A stretch of DNA of 64,000 bases from Mixta tenebrionis (GTDB lineage: Bacteria; Pseudomonadota; Gammaproteobacteria; Enterobacterales; Enterobacteriaceae): NCBI RefSeq assembly GCF_006517625.1, contig NZ_VHQI01000012.1, positions 1 to 64,000 of the forward strand. The letters run 5' to 3'. Made by a program: the position numbers and the translations under genes. The notes beneath the pieces are model-generated. The model searched no databases and was not told the origin of the DNA. It saw only the letters and a list, made by a program, of their open reading frames with translations. The first letter of the stretch is position 1. Each line of letters starts with the position of its first letter. Shown here one piece after another: positions 57,304 to 64,000 of the stretch.

Positions 57304-58278
57304 ATGAAGCCTGAAGTATTACTGTACAAACCCCTGCCTGACGATTTACGCGCCCGTCTTGATGAGCATTTTACCGTAACCGTGATTAAAGATTTGACGC
57401 TGGAAAATGCCGATCGGCAGGCGGATGCCTTTGCGCGCGCGGAGGGCATTATCGGCTCCAGCAGCAAAGTGGATGCCGCGCTGCTGGCAAAGCTGCCGAA
57501 GCTACGCGCTGCCTCAACGATTTCCGTCGGCTATGACAATTTTGACCTCGATGCCCTGAATCAGCGTGGCGTGGTGCTAATGCATACGCCGACCGTACTG
57601 ACCGAAACCGTCGCCGATACCATGATGGCGCTGGTACTTTCCAGCGCGCGCCGCGTGGTTGAGGTAGCCGAACGGGTTAAAGCAGGCGAATGGCGCGGCA
57701 GCATTGGCCCCGACTGGTTTGGCACCGACGTACATCATAAAAAAATGGGTATCCTCGGTATGGGGCGTATCGGCCTGGCGCTGGCGCAGCGCGCGCATCA
57801 CGGCTTTGGTATGTCAATTCTGTATAACGCGCGTAAACATCATGAAGAAGCCGAATCACGCTTTAACGCCCGGTATTGCGATCTTGATACGCTGCTGCGC
57901 GAAGCTGATTTTCTCTGCATCAGCCTGCCGCTGACTGAACAGACGCATCATATGATTGGCCGTGAGCAGCTGGCGAAAATGAAGCCGGACGCTATTTTAA
58001 TCAACGCGGGCCGTGGCCCGGTGGTAGATGAGCAGGCGCTGATTGAGGCGTTGCAAAACCAGACCATTCGCGGCGCCGGGCTGGATGTATTTGAGCAGGA
58101 GCCGCTGCCGGTGGACTCACCGCTGCTGAAGCTGCCCGGCGTGGTAGCGCTGCCGCACATCGGCTCCGCCACGCATGAAACCCGCTACGGCATGGCGCGC
58201 GACGCCGTTGATAATCTGATTGCCGCGCTGTCGGGCAAGGTAGAGAAAAACTGCGTCAATCCGCAGGTACTGCGTTAA
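57304..58278 (+). CDS. kguD: 2-ketogluconate-6-phosphate reductase KguD
   Basis: KguD reduces 2-keto-6-phosphogluconate to 6-phosphogluconate with NAD(P)H. From ATG 57304 (GGAG upstream) it has 324 residues. The dinucleotide motif GMGRIG is at 152-157. The catalytic trio of D-2-hydroxyacid dehydrogenases is R237 (NAGRG), E266 and H285 (LPHIGSAT). GhrB is the closest alternative by sequence; position at the end of the kgu operon favours KguD. Confidence 0.82.
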   Translation: MKPEVLLYKPLPDDLRARLDEHFTVTVIKDLTLENADRQADAFARAEGIIGSSSKVDAALLAKLPKLRAASTISVGYDNFDLDALNQRGVVLMHTPTVLTETVADTMMALVLSSARRVVEVAERVKAGEWRGSIGPDWFGTDVHHKKMGILGMGRIGLALAQRAHHGFGMSILYNARKHHEEAESRFNARYCDLDTLLREADFLCISLPLTEQTHHMIGREQLAKMKPDAILINAGRGPVVDEQALIEALQNQTIRGAGLDVFEQEPLPVDSPLLKLPGVVALPHIGSATHETRYGMARDAVDNLIAALSGKVEKNCVNPQVLR

Positions 58279-58309
58279 ACAAGCGGCGCCAGCCGCCCGC
58301 TGTAAGACA

Positions 58310-58338
58310 GGGCGATCGCCGGCAAACGACGATCGCCC
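58310..58338 (+). terminator. Hairpin after kguD
   Basis: A 9-bp perfect stem (GGGCGATCG / CGATCGCCC) with an 11-base loop lies 31 bp after the kguD stop. Only a short TTTT follows, 8 bases away. It may be a weak terminator for the kgu operon. Confidence 0.45.
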
Positions 58339-58498
58339 GCTCAGCATTTTCTGCGTCCCGCCAGATCAACCTGATGTATTTACTGCTAAAATTCTGAGAT
58401 AGCTGTTTAACTTCCCTTTTCCGCCGCGTGCGGTTTGCATCCCTGCACGGCTGACGGTAAGGTGGAGCTTACTTGTCAATTACATTTGATTTACAGCT

Positions 58499-59755
58499 AT
58501 GAGCTTTTCTCTGTTCGGTGACAAATTTACCCGTCATAGCGGCATTGCCCGTTTGATGGAAGATATGGGCGCAGGGCTGCGCGATGCCAAAACGGTCATG
58601 CTGGGCGGCGGCAATCCGGCGCAAATCCCCGCCATGAATGATTATTTTCACCAGCTGCTGTCGCAGATGCAGCAGGAAGGCAAGCTGACCGAAGCGCTGT
58701 GCAATTACGATGGCCCGCGCGGCAAGGCGGTGTTGCTGGATGCGCTGGCGGCGCTGCTGAGCAAAACGCTGGGCTGGCCGATCACCGCCAAAAACCTGGC
58801 GCTGACCAACGGCAGCCAGAGCGCCTTTTTCTATCTGTTTAACCTCTACGCCGGGCGCTGCGCCGATGGCGCCACCAGGCGCGTGCTCTTTCCGCTGGCG
58901 CCGGAATATCTGGGCTATGCCGATGCCGGGCTGGACGAAGACCTGTTTGTCTCCGCCCGTCCCCATATTGAGCGGTTGCCGCAGGGGCTGTTTAAATATC
59001 ATATCGATTTCGATCATCTGCCGATAACGGCAGAAACCGGCCTGATTTGCGTCTCGCGCCCCACCAACCCCACCGGCAACGTCATTACTGATGAAGAGCT
59101 GCGGCGGCTGGATCGGCTGGCGCAACAGCACCATATCCCGCTGCTGATCGATAATGCCTACGGCCTGCCCTTTCCCGGCATTATTTTCAGCGAGGCGCGC
59201 CCGCTGTGGAACCCCAATATTATTCTCTGCATGAGCCTGTCGAAGCTTGGCCTGCCCGGCTCGCGCTGCGGCATTATCCTTGCCGATGAGAAGGTAATCG
59301 ACGCTATCGGCAATATGAACGGCATTATCAGCCTGGCGCCCGGCAGCATTGGCCCGGCCATTGCGGTGGAGATGATTCAGCGCGGCGATCTGCTGCGGCT
59401 GTCGGAAACGGTGATTAAGCCCTTTTACCGTCAGCGCGTACAGGAGGCGATCGCCATTATTCGCCGCTATCTGCCGGAGGAGCGCTGTCTGATCCATAAA
59501 CCGGAAGGCGCTATTTTTCTCTGGCTGTGGTTTCAGGATCTGCCGATTACGACCGAAACGCTCTATCAGCGCCTGAAGCAGCGTGGAGTATTAATGGTGC
59601 CGGGACACTTCTTTTTCCCCGGTCTGGCGCAGGAGTGGCCGCATACTCATCAATGTATGCGGATGAATTATGTGCCGGATAACGAGAAGATTGAGCAGGG
59701 CGTCAGGATTCTGGCTGAAGAGATCGAACGCGCCCACGCCGAGGCTATCGCGTAA
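58499..59755 (+). CDS. avtA: Valine-pyruvate aminotransferase AvtA
   Basis: AvtA is a class I PLP-dependent aminotransferase that makes alanine from pyruvate with valine as donor. The 418 residues match E. coli AvtA (417). The PLP-binding lysine lies in CMSLSKLGLPGSRCG, and VSRPTNPTGNVITDEEL is conserved. No good ribosome-binding site precedes the ATG, which is odd for a well-conserved gene. It is separated from kguD by 220 bp and looks independent. Confidence 0.96.
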   Translation: MSFSLFGDKFTRHSGIARLMEDMGAGLRDAKTVMLGGGNPAQIPAMNDYFHQLLSQMQQEGKLTEALCNYDGPRGKAVLLDALAALLSKTLGWPITAKNLALTNGSQSAFFYLFNLYAGRCADGATRRVLFPLAPEYLGYADAGLDEDLFVSARPHIERLPQGLFKYHIDFDHLPITAETGLICVSRPTNPTGNVITDEELRRLDRLAQQHHIPLLIDNAYGLPFPGIIFSEARPLWNPNIILCMSLSKLGLPGSRCGIILADEKVIDAIGNMNGIISLAPGSIGPAIAVEMIQRGDLLRLSETVIKPFYRQRVQEAIAIIRRYLPEERCLIHKPEGAIFLWLWFQDLPITTETLYQRLKQRGVLMVPGHFFFPGLAQEWPHTHQCMRMNYVPDNEKIEQGVRILAEEIERAHAEAIA

Positions 59756-59956
59756 CGCCCACCCGCCGGCATCACTTTCCGGCGCAGCTCAGGCAAATAA
59801 CCGTCGCCGCAGCTGCGCCCCAGGCCTCCGCCGCTGGCGTCCGCCATCCTTTACCTGCCCAACAATTAGCATTACGCCCCCTCTGTCGCTGTCAAACTGC
59901 CAATGCTGAGAGTATGTTAATTAAAAGTTTATTTATTTTGACTGGCAGGAGAGAAG

Positions 59957-60865
59957 ATGAGGGTAAAAGATCTGTTGCTGGCGCTCTGCGTGGTGGTCGC
60001 CTGGGGCATTAACTTTGTGGTGATTAAGGTGGGGCTGCACGGTATGCCGCCGTTCCTGCTGGCGGGACTGCGTTTTTCGCTGGTGGCGCTGCCGGCGATC
60101 TTTTTTGTGCCGCCGCCGCGTATTCCGCTGCGCTGGCTGGCGCTGTATGGGTTAACCATCAGCTTCGGCCAGTTCGGCTTTTTGTTTTTAGCCATCAAGC
60201 TGGGAATGCCCGCCGGGCTGGCCTCGCTGGTGTTGCAGGCGCAGGCGTTTTTTACCCTGCTGCTTGGCGCGCTGCTGCTGGCGGAATCGCTGAAATGGCA
60301 TCATATCGCCGGGATCGCCATTGCGGCGGGCGGCATGTTTTTGCTGGCGATATCGGGTACCGGCAGCGCCGCCGGCGTGACCCTGACCACCATGCTGTTG
60401 ACGCTGGCCGCCGCGCTCTGTTGGGGGCTGGGCAATATCACTAATAAAGTCATTATGCGCCGCGGCAACGTGCCGATTATGTCGCTGGTAGTCTGGAGCG
60501 CGCTGGTGCCCATCGCGCCCTTTTTTCTCTGTTCCTGGCTGTTTGAAGGGCGTGATGCGATAACCGACAGCCTGATGCATATCACTCTGTCGACGGTGCT
60601 GGCGCTGATTTATCTGGCGTTTATCGCCACTATCGTAGGCTACGCCATCTGGGGCACCCTGCTGGGCCGCTACGAAACCTGGCGTGTGGCGCCGCTCTCG
60701 CTGCTGGTGCCGGTGGTAGGCATTCTCAGCGCCGCGCTACTGCTGGGCGAAAGGCTCAGCTTACCGCAGCTGGCGGGAGCGGCAGCAATCGTGCTGGGAC
60801 TGCTGATGAATATGTTTGGCGGCCGGTTAACTTCATGGCGCATGGCGCGCGCGCCGCAGGAGTAG
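59957..60865 (+). CDS. eamA: Amino acid metabolite exporter EamA
   Basis: EamA exports O-acetylserine and cysteine in E. coli. The 302-residue protein has ten hydrophobic segments in two EamA repeats. The stretches VVAWGINFVVIKVGLHGMPP and GYAIWGTLLGRYETWRVAPLSLLVPVVG closely resemble the E. coli protein. GGAGAG precedes the start. It converges on ibpA. Confidence 0.92.
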   Translation: MRVKDLLLALCVVVAWGINFVVIKVGLHGMPPFLLAGLRFSLVALPAIFFVPPPRIPLRWLALYGLTISFGQFGFLFLAIKLGMPAGLASLVLQAQAFFTLLLGALLLAESLKWHHIAGIAIAAGGMFLLAISGTGSAAGVTLTTMLLTLAAALCWGLGNITNKVIMRRGNVPIMSLVVWSALVPIAPFFLCSWLFEGRDAITDSLMHITLSTVLALIYLAFIATIVGYAIWGTLLGRYETWRVAPLSLLVPVVGILSAALLLGERLSLPQLAGAAAIVLGLLMNMFGGRLTSWRMARAPQE

Positions 60866-60882
60866 CGGAACGCGGATACAAC

Positions 60883-60904
60883 AACGCCGCGTTTCCGCGG
60901 CGTT
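60883..60904. terminator. Bidirectional hairpin between eamA and ibpA
   Basis: A 9-bp perfect stem (AACGCCGCG / CGCGGCGTT) with a 4-base loop lies between the convergent genes. T-runs are short on both strands. It likely ends or stabilises both transcripts. Confidence 0.5.
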
Positions 60905-60914
60905 ATCAGAGAGA

Positions 60915-61331
60915 TTAGCTGAGGATTTCGATACGGCGAGGTTTCATCTCTTCCGGAACGATACGTTCCAGATCGATATACAGCAGGCCGTTTTCCAGGC
61001 GGGCGTCGCGCACGACGACATGATCGGCCAGCTGGAACTTACGTTCGAAGTTGCGCTCGGCAATGCCCTGATACAGGTATTTCCGCTCGGTCTGCTCTTC
61101 GGCATGGGCGCCGCGCACAATCAGCATATTGTCATGCGAGGTGATATCCAGTTCGTTCTGTGCGAAACCGGCCACGGCAATGGTGATGCGATAGTGGTTT
61201 TCAGCCACCAGCTCAACGTTGTACGGAGGGTAGCCGCCATTGCTCTGGTTCTGGTTGGATTCCAGCAGGTTAAACAGACGATCAAAACCGATAGCGGAAC
61301 GATACAGCGGAGAAAGGTCAAAGTTACGCAT
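60915..61331 (-). CDS. ibpA: Small heat-shock protein IbpA
   Basis: IbpA is an alpha-crystallin-type chaperone that binds aggregating proteins for later rescue by DnaK-ClpB. The 138-residue protein has the crystallin domain (about 35-125) and the C-terminal IEI motif (RRIEIL). It has a sigma-32 promoter and a ROSE-type leader. No ibpB follows; the next gene is eamA on the other strand. Confidence 0.97.
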   Translation of the reverse strand: MRNFDLSPLYRSAIGFDRLFNLLESNQNQSNGGYPPYNVELVAENHYRITIAVAGFAQNELDITSHDNMLIVRGAHAEEQTERKYLYQGIAERNFERKFQLADHVVVRDARLENGLLYIDLERIVPEEMKPRRIEILS

Positions 61332-61446
61332 AATACAAAGCTCCTGAATTTCAGCGAGTAGGTTAAACGCAGCCTTCCGTTATGGACAGGCCGTCCGGTC
61401 GCGCTGGCAAACCCATGCGGCGAGAGCCGCGCTGACCGTGTTAGTA
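61332..61446 (-). promoter_or_regulatory. ROSE-type RNA thermometer in the ibpA leader
   Basis: The leader just before the ibpA start folds its AGGAG ribosome site into a hairpin at 61341-61358: CUC, a bulged G, CUGA, a 3-base loop AAU, UCAG, GAG. A bulged G opposite the Shine-Dalgarno is the hallmark of ROSE thermometers, and E. coli ibpA is a known case. Heat would open it and allow translation. The upper leader boundaries are approximate. Confidence 0.75.
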
Positions 61447-61474
61447 AAATGGGGTCTACTGATATTCTTTCAAG
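61447..61474 (-). promoter_or_regulatory. Sigma-32 promoter of ibpA
   Basis: Read on the minus strand, CTTGAAA (61468-61474) and CCCCATTT (61447-61454) are separated by 13 bases. This fits the heat-shock consensus CTTGAAA and CCCCATnT almost perfectly. Confidence 0.92.
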
Positions 61475-61638
61475 ATCGATTTCGCGATTTTTTTAAGCAA
61501 AGCACAGAGAATGTCATACACTCAGGGGAAGATATCGTCGTGCATCCGGCGCGAGTCACCACAGAGTGATCGGGAGCTTCCCCGCCGCAGACGAAATAAC
61601 TCAGCATGGCCGAAGCTATGACTGAAGGGACAAAGAAA

Positions 61639-61995
61639 ATGAATGTCATACAGAAATACCGTTTGGCGGGGCTACTGGCCTGTAGCGCATTATTTACTAC
61701 CTCTGGCTGTTCCAGCATGATGTCCCATACCGGCGCCAGCCAGGGCTACTATCCCGGCACCCGCGCCAGCGCTGATATGCTGACCGATGAAAACAGCAGC
61801 TGGGCGATAAAACCGCTGGCGCTGATCGATCTTCCTTTTTCCGCCGTGCTGGATACCGTCTTGCTGCCCTGGGACTATCTGCGCGCCGATGACTGCCAGT
61901 CTATCGATTCACCGCGCGCGCGCGTCGCTGAGGCGGAAAGACTGGCGAACACGCAGGAAACGCTCTCCCAGGCCGCGCCGCTGGCGGCTAATTAA
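61639..61995 (+). CDS. yidQ: YceK/YidQ-family lipoprotein
   Basis: A small probable outer-membrane lipoprotein with the lipobox TSGC near residue 25. The mature part carries the family signature YYPGTRASADM and LALIDLPFSAVLDTVLLPWDYLR. I take the ATG at 61639 (118 residues); ATGs at 61606 and 61618 are in frame upstream. It is divergent from ibpA, as in E. coli. Its stop overlaps the yidR stop by 4 bp. Confidence 0.88.
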   Translation: MNVIQKYRLAGLLACSALFTTSGCSSMMSHTGASQGYYPGTRASADMLTDENSSWAIKPLALIDLPFSAVLDTVLLPWDYLRADDCQSIDSPRARVAEAERLANTQETLSQAAPLAAN

Positions 61996-63254
61996 TCCAC
62001 CGCCACCGTAAAGATCTGCTGATAGCCGTCAACCACGCTCATCCAGGCGATGTGGCGGCCATCGGGCGAAAACACTACCGCATCGCCCACCGGCGGCGTC
62101 GCGCTGCGCGGCGTCAGTCGCCGCATCTCACCGCTTTGACTGTCGCACAGCATTACGCTGTTATCGCAGACGATCGCCAGGCTTCCGCCCGCAGGATGCC
62201 AGCTAAACGCCGACTGCATATCCCCGGCGCCGCGGGTAATCTGGCGCGGTTCGCCGCCGCAGGGCGAAATGCTCCACAGCTGCACCACGCCGGCGTCATC
62301 GCGCATTAAAAAGGCGATTTCGCTGCCGTCCGGGCTGCTGCGCAGCCAGTGGCGCGGCGCGGTGGCCAGCCCTGGATAGCGGCGCTGATGGGTAAAGGTT
62401 AAACGCCGCTGCCGCACGCCGCGCGGCGGCGCCGGAAGCTGAGTAGCGGTTCCCTCCAGCGGCGCCTCGCCCGGCTGGGCATAGTCGCTCAGGCTCTCCG
62501 GCAGATCGACAAGGTAAACTTCCGGCACCGTCGTACCGTCCTGCGCGCGCGTATCGCCAATAAAGGCCAGCGCCCAGCGCTGGCGGCTGCCGTCCGGGCG
62601 CTGATAGCCGAGATTACCCACCCAGCCCTCTTCGTATGCGCGGTTGATTTCATCGCTGCCCGCCTGCGGCGCGGAGGTAGTGCGGCTGACCAGCACGCAG
62701 AAATGGCTGCCGTCATATTCGCGCGGATGCTGTTTAACCGGGCAGACGGCATGCAGCGGTACGGCGACGCCGACGTTGCGCAGATCTTCCCGCCGGTCCC
62801 ACTCATGCATCACATGGTCGTTATAGGTGAAGCTAAGGCGGCTGCCGTCGGGGCTGAAGACGTGGACATGCGATCCGCCGCGCAGCGCGCCGGGAGTGAA
62901 AGGCGGCGTGATATCGCAGGCGTCGAGGTTTTCCGCTACGCCGTTTTGAATGATAACGCCGCGCCGATGGTGAAAGTCGTAGCGCCAGCTGGCGTCCGGA
63001 TGCTCCGGGCCATGAATACAGACGTAGCGCGGCGGCAGATCGGGACTAACGGTAACCACGCCTACGTGCGCGCCGTCGCGCGCCTGATAGAGAATTTCCG
63101 TCGCTCCGCTCGCCACGTTGACGCGCTCAATGGTCAGGCCGGTAAAAGAGGCGCCGGAAGGGCGCACATCATAGGCCAGCCACTGGCTGTCGGCAGTCCA
63201 GACGTTGATATTGGTCAGCTGGTGATGGCGCGGAGCGAAAGTAAGCTGTTTCAT
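61992..63254 (-). CDS. yidR: DUF3748 / TolB-like protein YidR
   Basis: YidR is a conserved protein of unknown function with a beta-propeller look. The 420-residue product begins FAPRHHQLTN and holds repeated VFSPDG-type blades, with family stretches DFHHRRGVI and GSHVHVFSPDG. E. coli YidR has 415 residues. No signal peptide is visible. The start codon directly follows the yidA terminator, and the only likely ribosome site (AGGG) is inside its stem. Confidence 0.9.
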   Translation of the reverse strand: MKQLTFAPRHHQLTNINVWTADSQWLAYDVRPSGASFTGLTIERVNVASGATEILYQARDGAHVGVVTVSPDLPPRYVCIHGPEHPDASWRYDFHHRRGVIIQNGVAENLDACDITPPFTPGALRGGSHVHVFSPDGSRLSFTYNDHVMHEWDRREDLRNVGVAVPLHAVCPVKQHPREYDGSHFCVLVSRTTSAPQAGSDEINRAYEEGWVGNLGYQRPDGSRQRWALAFIGDTRAQDGTTVPEVYLVDLPESLSDYAQPGEAPLEGTATQLPAPPRGVRQRRLTFTHQRRYPGLATAPRHWLRSSPDGSEIAFLMRDDAGVVQLWSISPCGGEPRQITRGAGDMQSAFSWHPAGGSLAIVCDNSVMLCDSQSGEMRRLTPRSATPPVGDAVVFSPDGRHIAWMSVVDGYQQIFTVAVD

Positions 63255-63289
63255 AAATAAAAACCCTGCGGCGAAGTATCGCCTCAGGG
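63255..63289 (-). terminator. Terminator of yidA, abutting yidR
   Basis: On the minus strand CCCTGaGGCGA pairs with TCGCCgCAGGG around a TACT loop, followed by TTTTTATTT. The T-run ends directly at the yidR ATG. It ends yidA transcription, unless read through. Confidence 0.8.
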
Positions 63290-63311
63290 TAAAAGATTCG
63301 GCGGCAAAAAC

Positions 63312-64000
63312 CTACAGTACAAATTTCTCAATGGCGTAAGCCACGCCATCTTCCAGATTGGTTTTAGTCACGTAGTCCGCAACTTTTTTTACCGAGTCGA
63401 TCGCATTGCCCATCGCCACGCCGACGCCGGCATACTCCAGCATCGCGATATCATTTTCCTGATCGCCGATAGTCATCACCTCTTCCGGCCTGATATTCAG
63501 CGCATCGGCAAGCGCTTTAACGCCGGTGCCTTTGGTGACGCGCTTATCCAGAATCTCCAGAAAGTAAGGGGCGCTTTTTAACACCGTATATTTCTCACGC
63601 ACTTCCGCCGGGATACGCGCGATGGCCTGATCCAGAATTTCCGGCTCATCGATCATCATCACCTTCAGGAAGGTGGTGTTCGGATCCATTTTCTCCGCCT
63701 CGCAGAAAACCAGCGGAATGGTGGCAACGAAGGATTCATGTACCGTGTAGCGGCTGATATCCCGATTAGCGGTATACAGCGTATGGCGATCGAGCGCGTG
63801 GAAATGCGAGCCTACCTCGCGCGAAAGCTGTTCCAGATAGCGATAATCATCGTAGCTTAACGCGGTCTGCGCCACCGTGCTGCCGTCGTTCGCCTTCTGG
63901 ACCAGAGCGCCGTTATAGGTGATGCAGTAATCCTGCGGCTGGTTCATATCCAGCGCTTTCAGGTAACTTTCCACGCCGGCATAGGGACGCCCGGTGGTAA
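63312..64000 (-). CDS. yidA: Sugar phosphatase YidA, 3' part
   Basis: YidA is a haloacid-dehalogenase-type phosphatase active on small sugar phosphates. The visible 229 residues run off the right edge, and the frame is open to 64000 with the TTGRPYAGVESYL region in place. The C-terminal HAD motif (MTIGDQENDIAMLEYAGVGVAMGNA) is intact. The N-terminal nucleophile region (about 40 residues) lies outside the window. Confidence 0.94.
   Translation of the reverse strand, partial: TTGRPYAGVESYLKALDMNQPQDYCITYNGALVQKANDGSTVAQTALSYDDYRYLEQLSREVGSHFHALDRHTLYTANRDISRYTVHESFVATIPLVFCEAEKMDPNTTFLKVMMIDEPEILDQAIARIPAEVREKYTVLKSAPYFLEILDKRVTKGTGVKALADALNIRPEEVMTIGDQENDIAMLEYAGVGVAMGNAIDSVKKVADYVTKTNLEDGVAYAIEKFVL

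Noticed and set aside
54835-58278. Reading kguK and kguD as kdgK and ghrB
   Set aside because: Plausible by sequence alone, but gene order with ptxS, kguE and kguT and the PtxS-type operator favour 2-ketogluconate use.
61992-63254. yidR as an oligogalacturonide lyase
   Set aside because: Both are beta-propellers, but the N-terminus and signature stretches match YidR (DUF3748), not the lyase.

Overview
The window is chromosomal DNA of a gammaproteobacterium of the order Enterobacterales. Nearly every protein is a close match in length and motif to an Escherichia coli counterpart (FlhB NPTH at 269-272, CheY D57/K109, DnaT-DnaC, LldPRD, AvtA, IbpA, YidQ, YidR). A lone ibpA without ibpB, plus a 2-ketogluconate (kgu) operon, fits Erwiniaceae (Pantoea, Erwinia, Mixta) best. 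That placement is inference. No rRNA, tRNA, insertion sequence, prophage or CRISPR array was seen.

Positions 299-42815 form one uninterrupted flagellar and chemotaxis locus of 47 genes. Reading left to right: fliR-fliF (minus, 13 genes) and fliE (plus) encode the export gate, C-ring, hook-length ruler, export ATPase and MS ring. cheR-cheB-cheY-cheZ-flhB-flhA-flhE (plus) follow, then fliD-fliS-fliT (minus), fliC (plus), motA-motB-cheA-cheW (minus), flhD-flhC (minus), fliA (minus) and one chemoreceptor (minus). The rod, hook and ring genes flgB-flgL (minus) and flgA, flgM, flgN (plus) close the locus. In E. coli the same blocks lie in several separate regions; here they are joined and the master regulators sit in the middle. 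Regulatory sites that can be read directly include a probable FlhD4C2 box between flgA and flgB, and matching FliA (sigma-28) promoters in front of fliC, flgK and flgM. Strong terminators follow fliC, cheW and flgN. fliZ is absent.

Positions 42816-46757 hold lldP-lldR-lldD for L-lactate uptake and oxidation, with two probable LldR operators in front. Next come dnaT-dnaC (primosome), an unrecognised membrane protein, tag (3-methyladenine DNA glycosylase), a YiaD-type OmpA lipoprotein and fsr (an MFS efflux pump).

Positions 52148-58278 hold a 2-ketogluconate module: ptxS (LacI-type repressor), nudI (unrelated, opposite strand) and kguE-kguK-kguT-kguD. A perfect 14-bp palindrome lies in front of kguE and resembles the Pseudomonas PtxS operator. 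The right end carries avtA, eamA, ibpA (with a sigma-32 promoter and a ROSE-type RNA thermometer), yidQ, yidR and the 3' part of yidA, which runs off the window.
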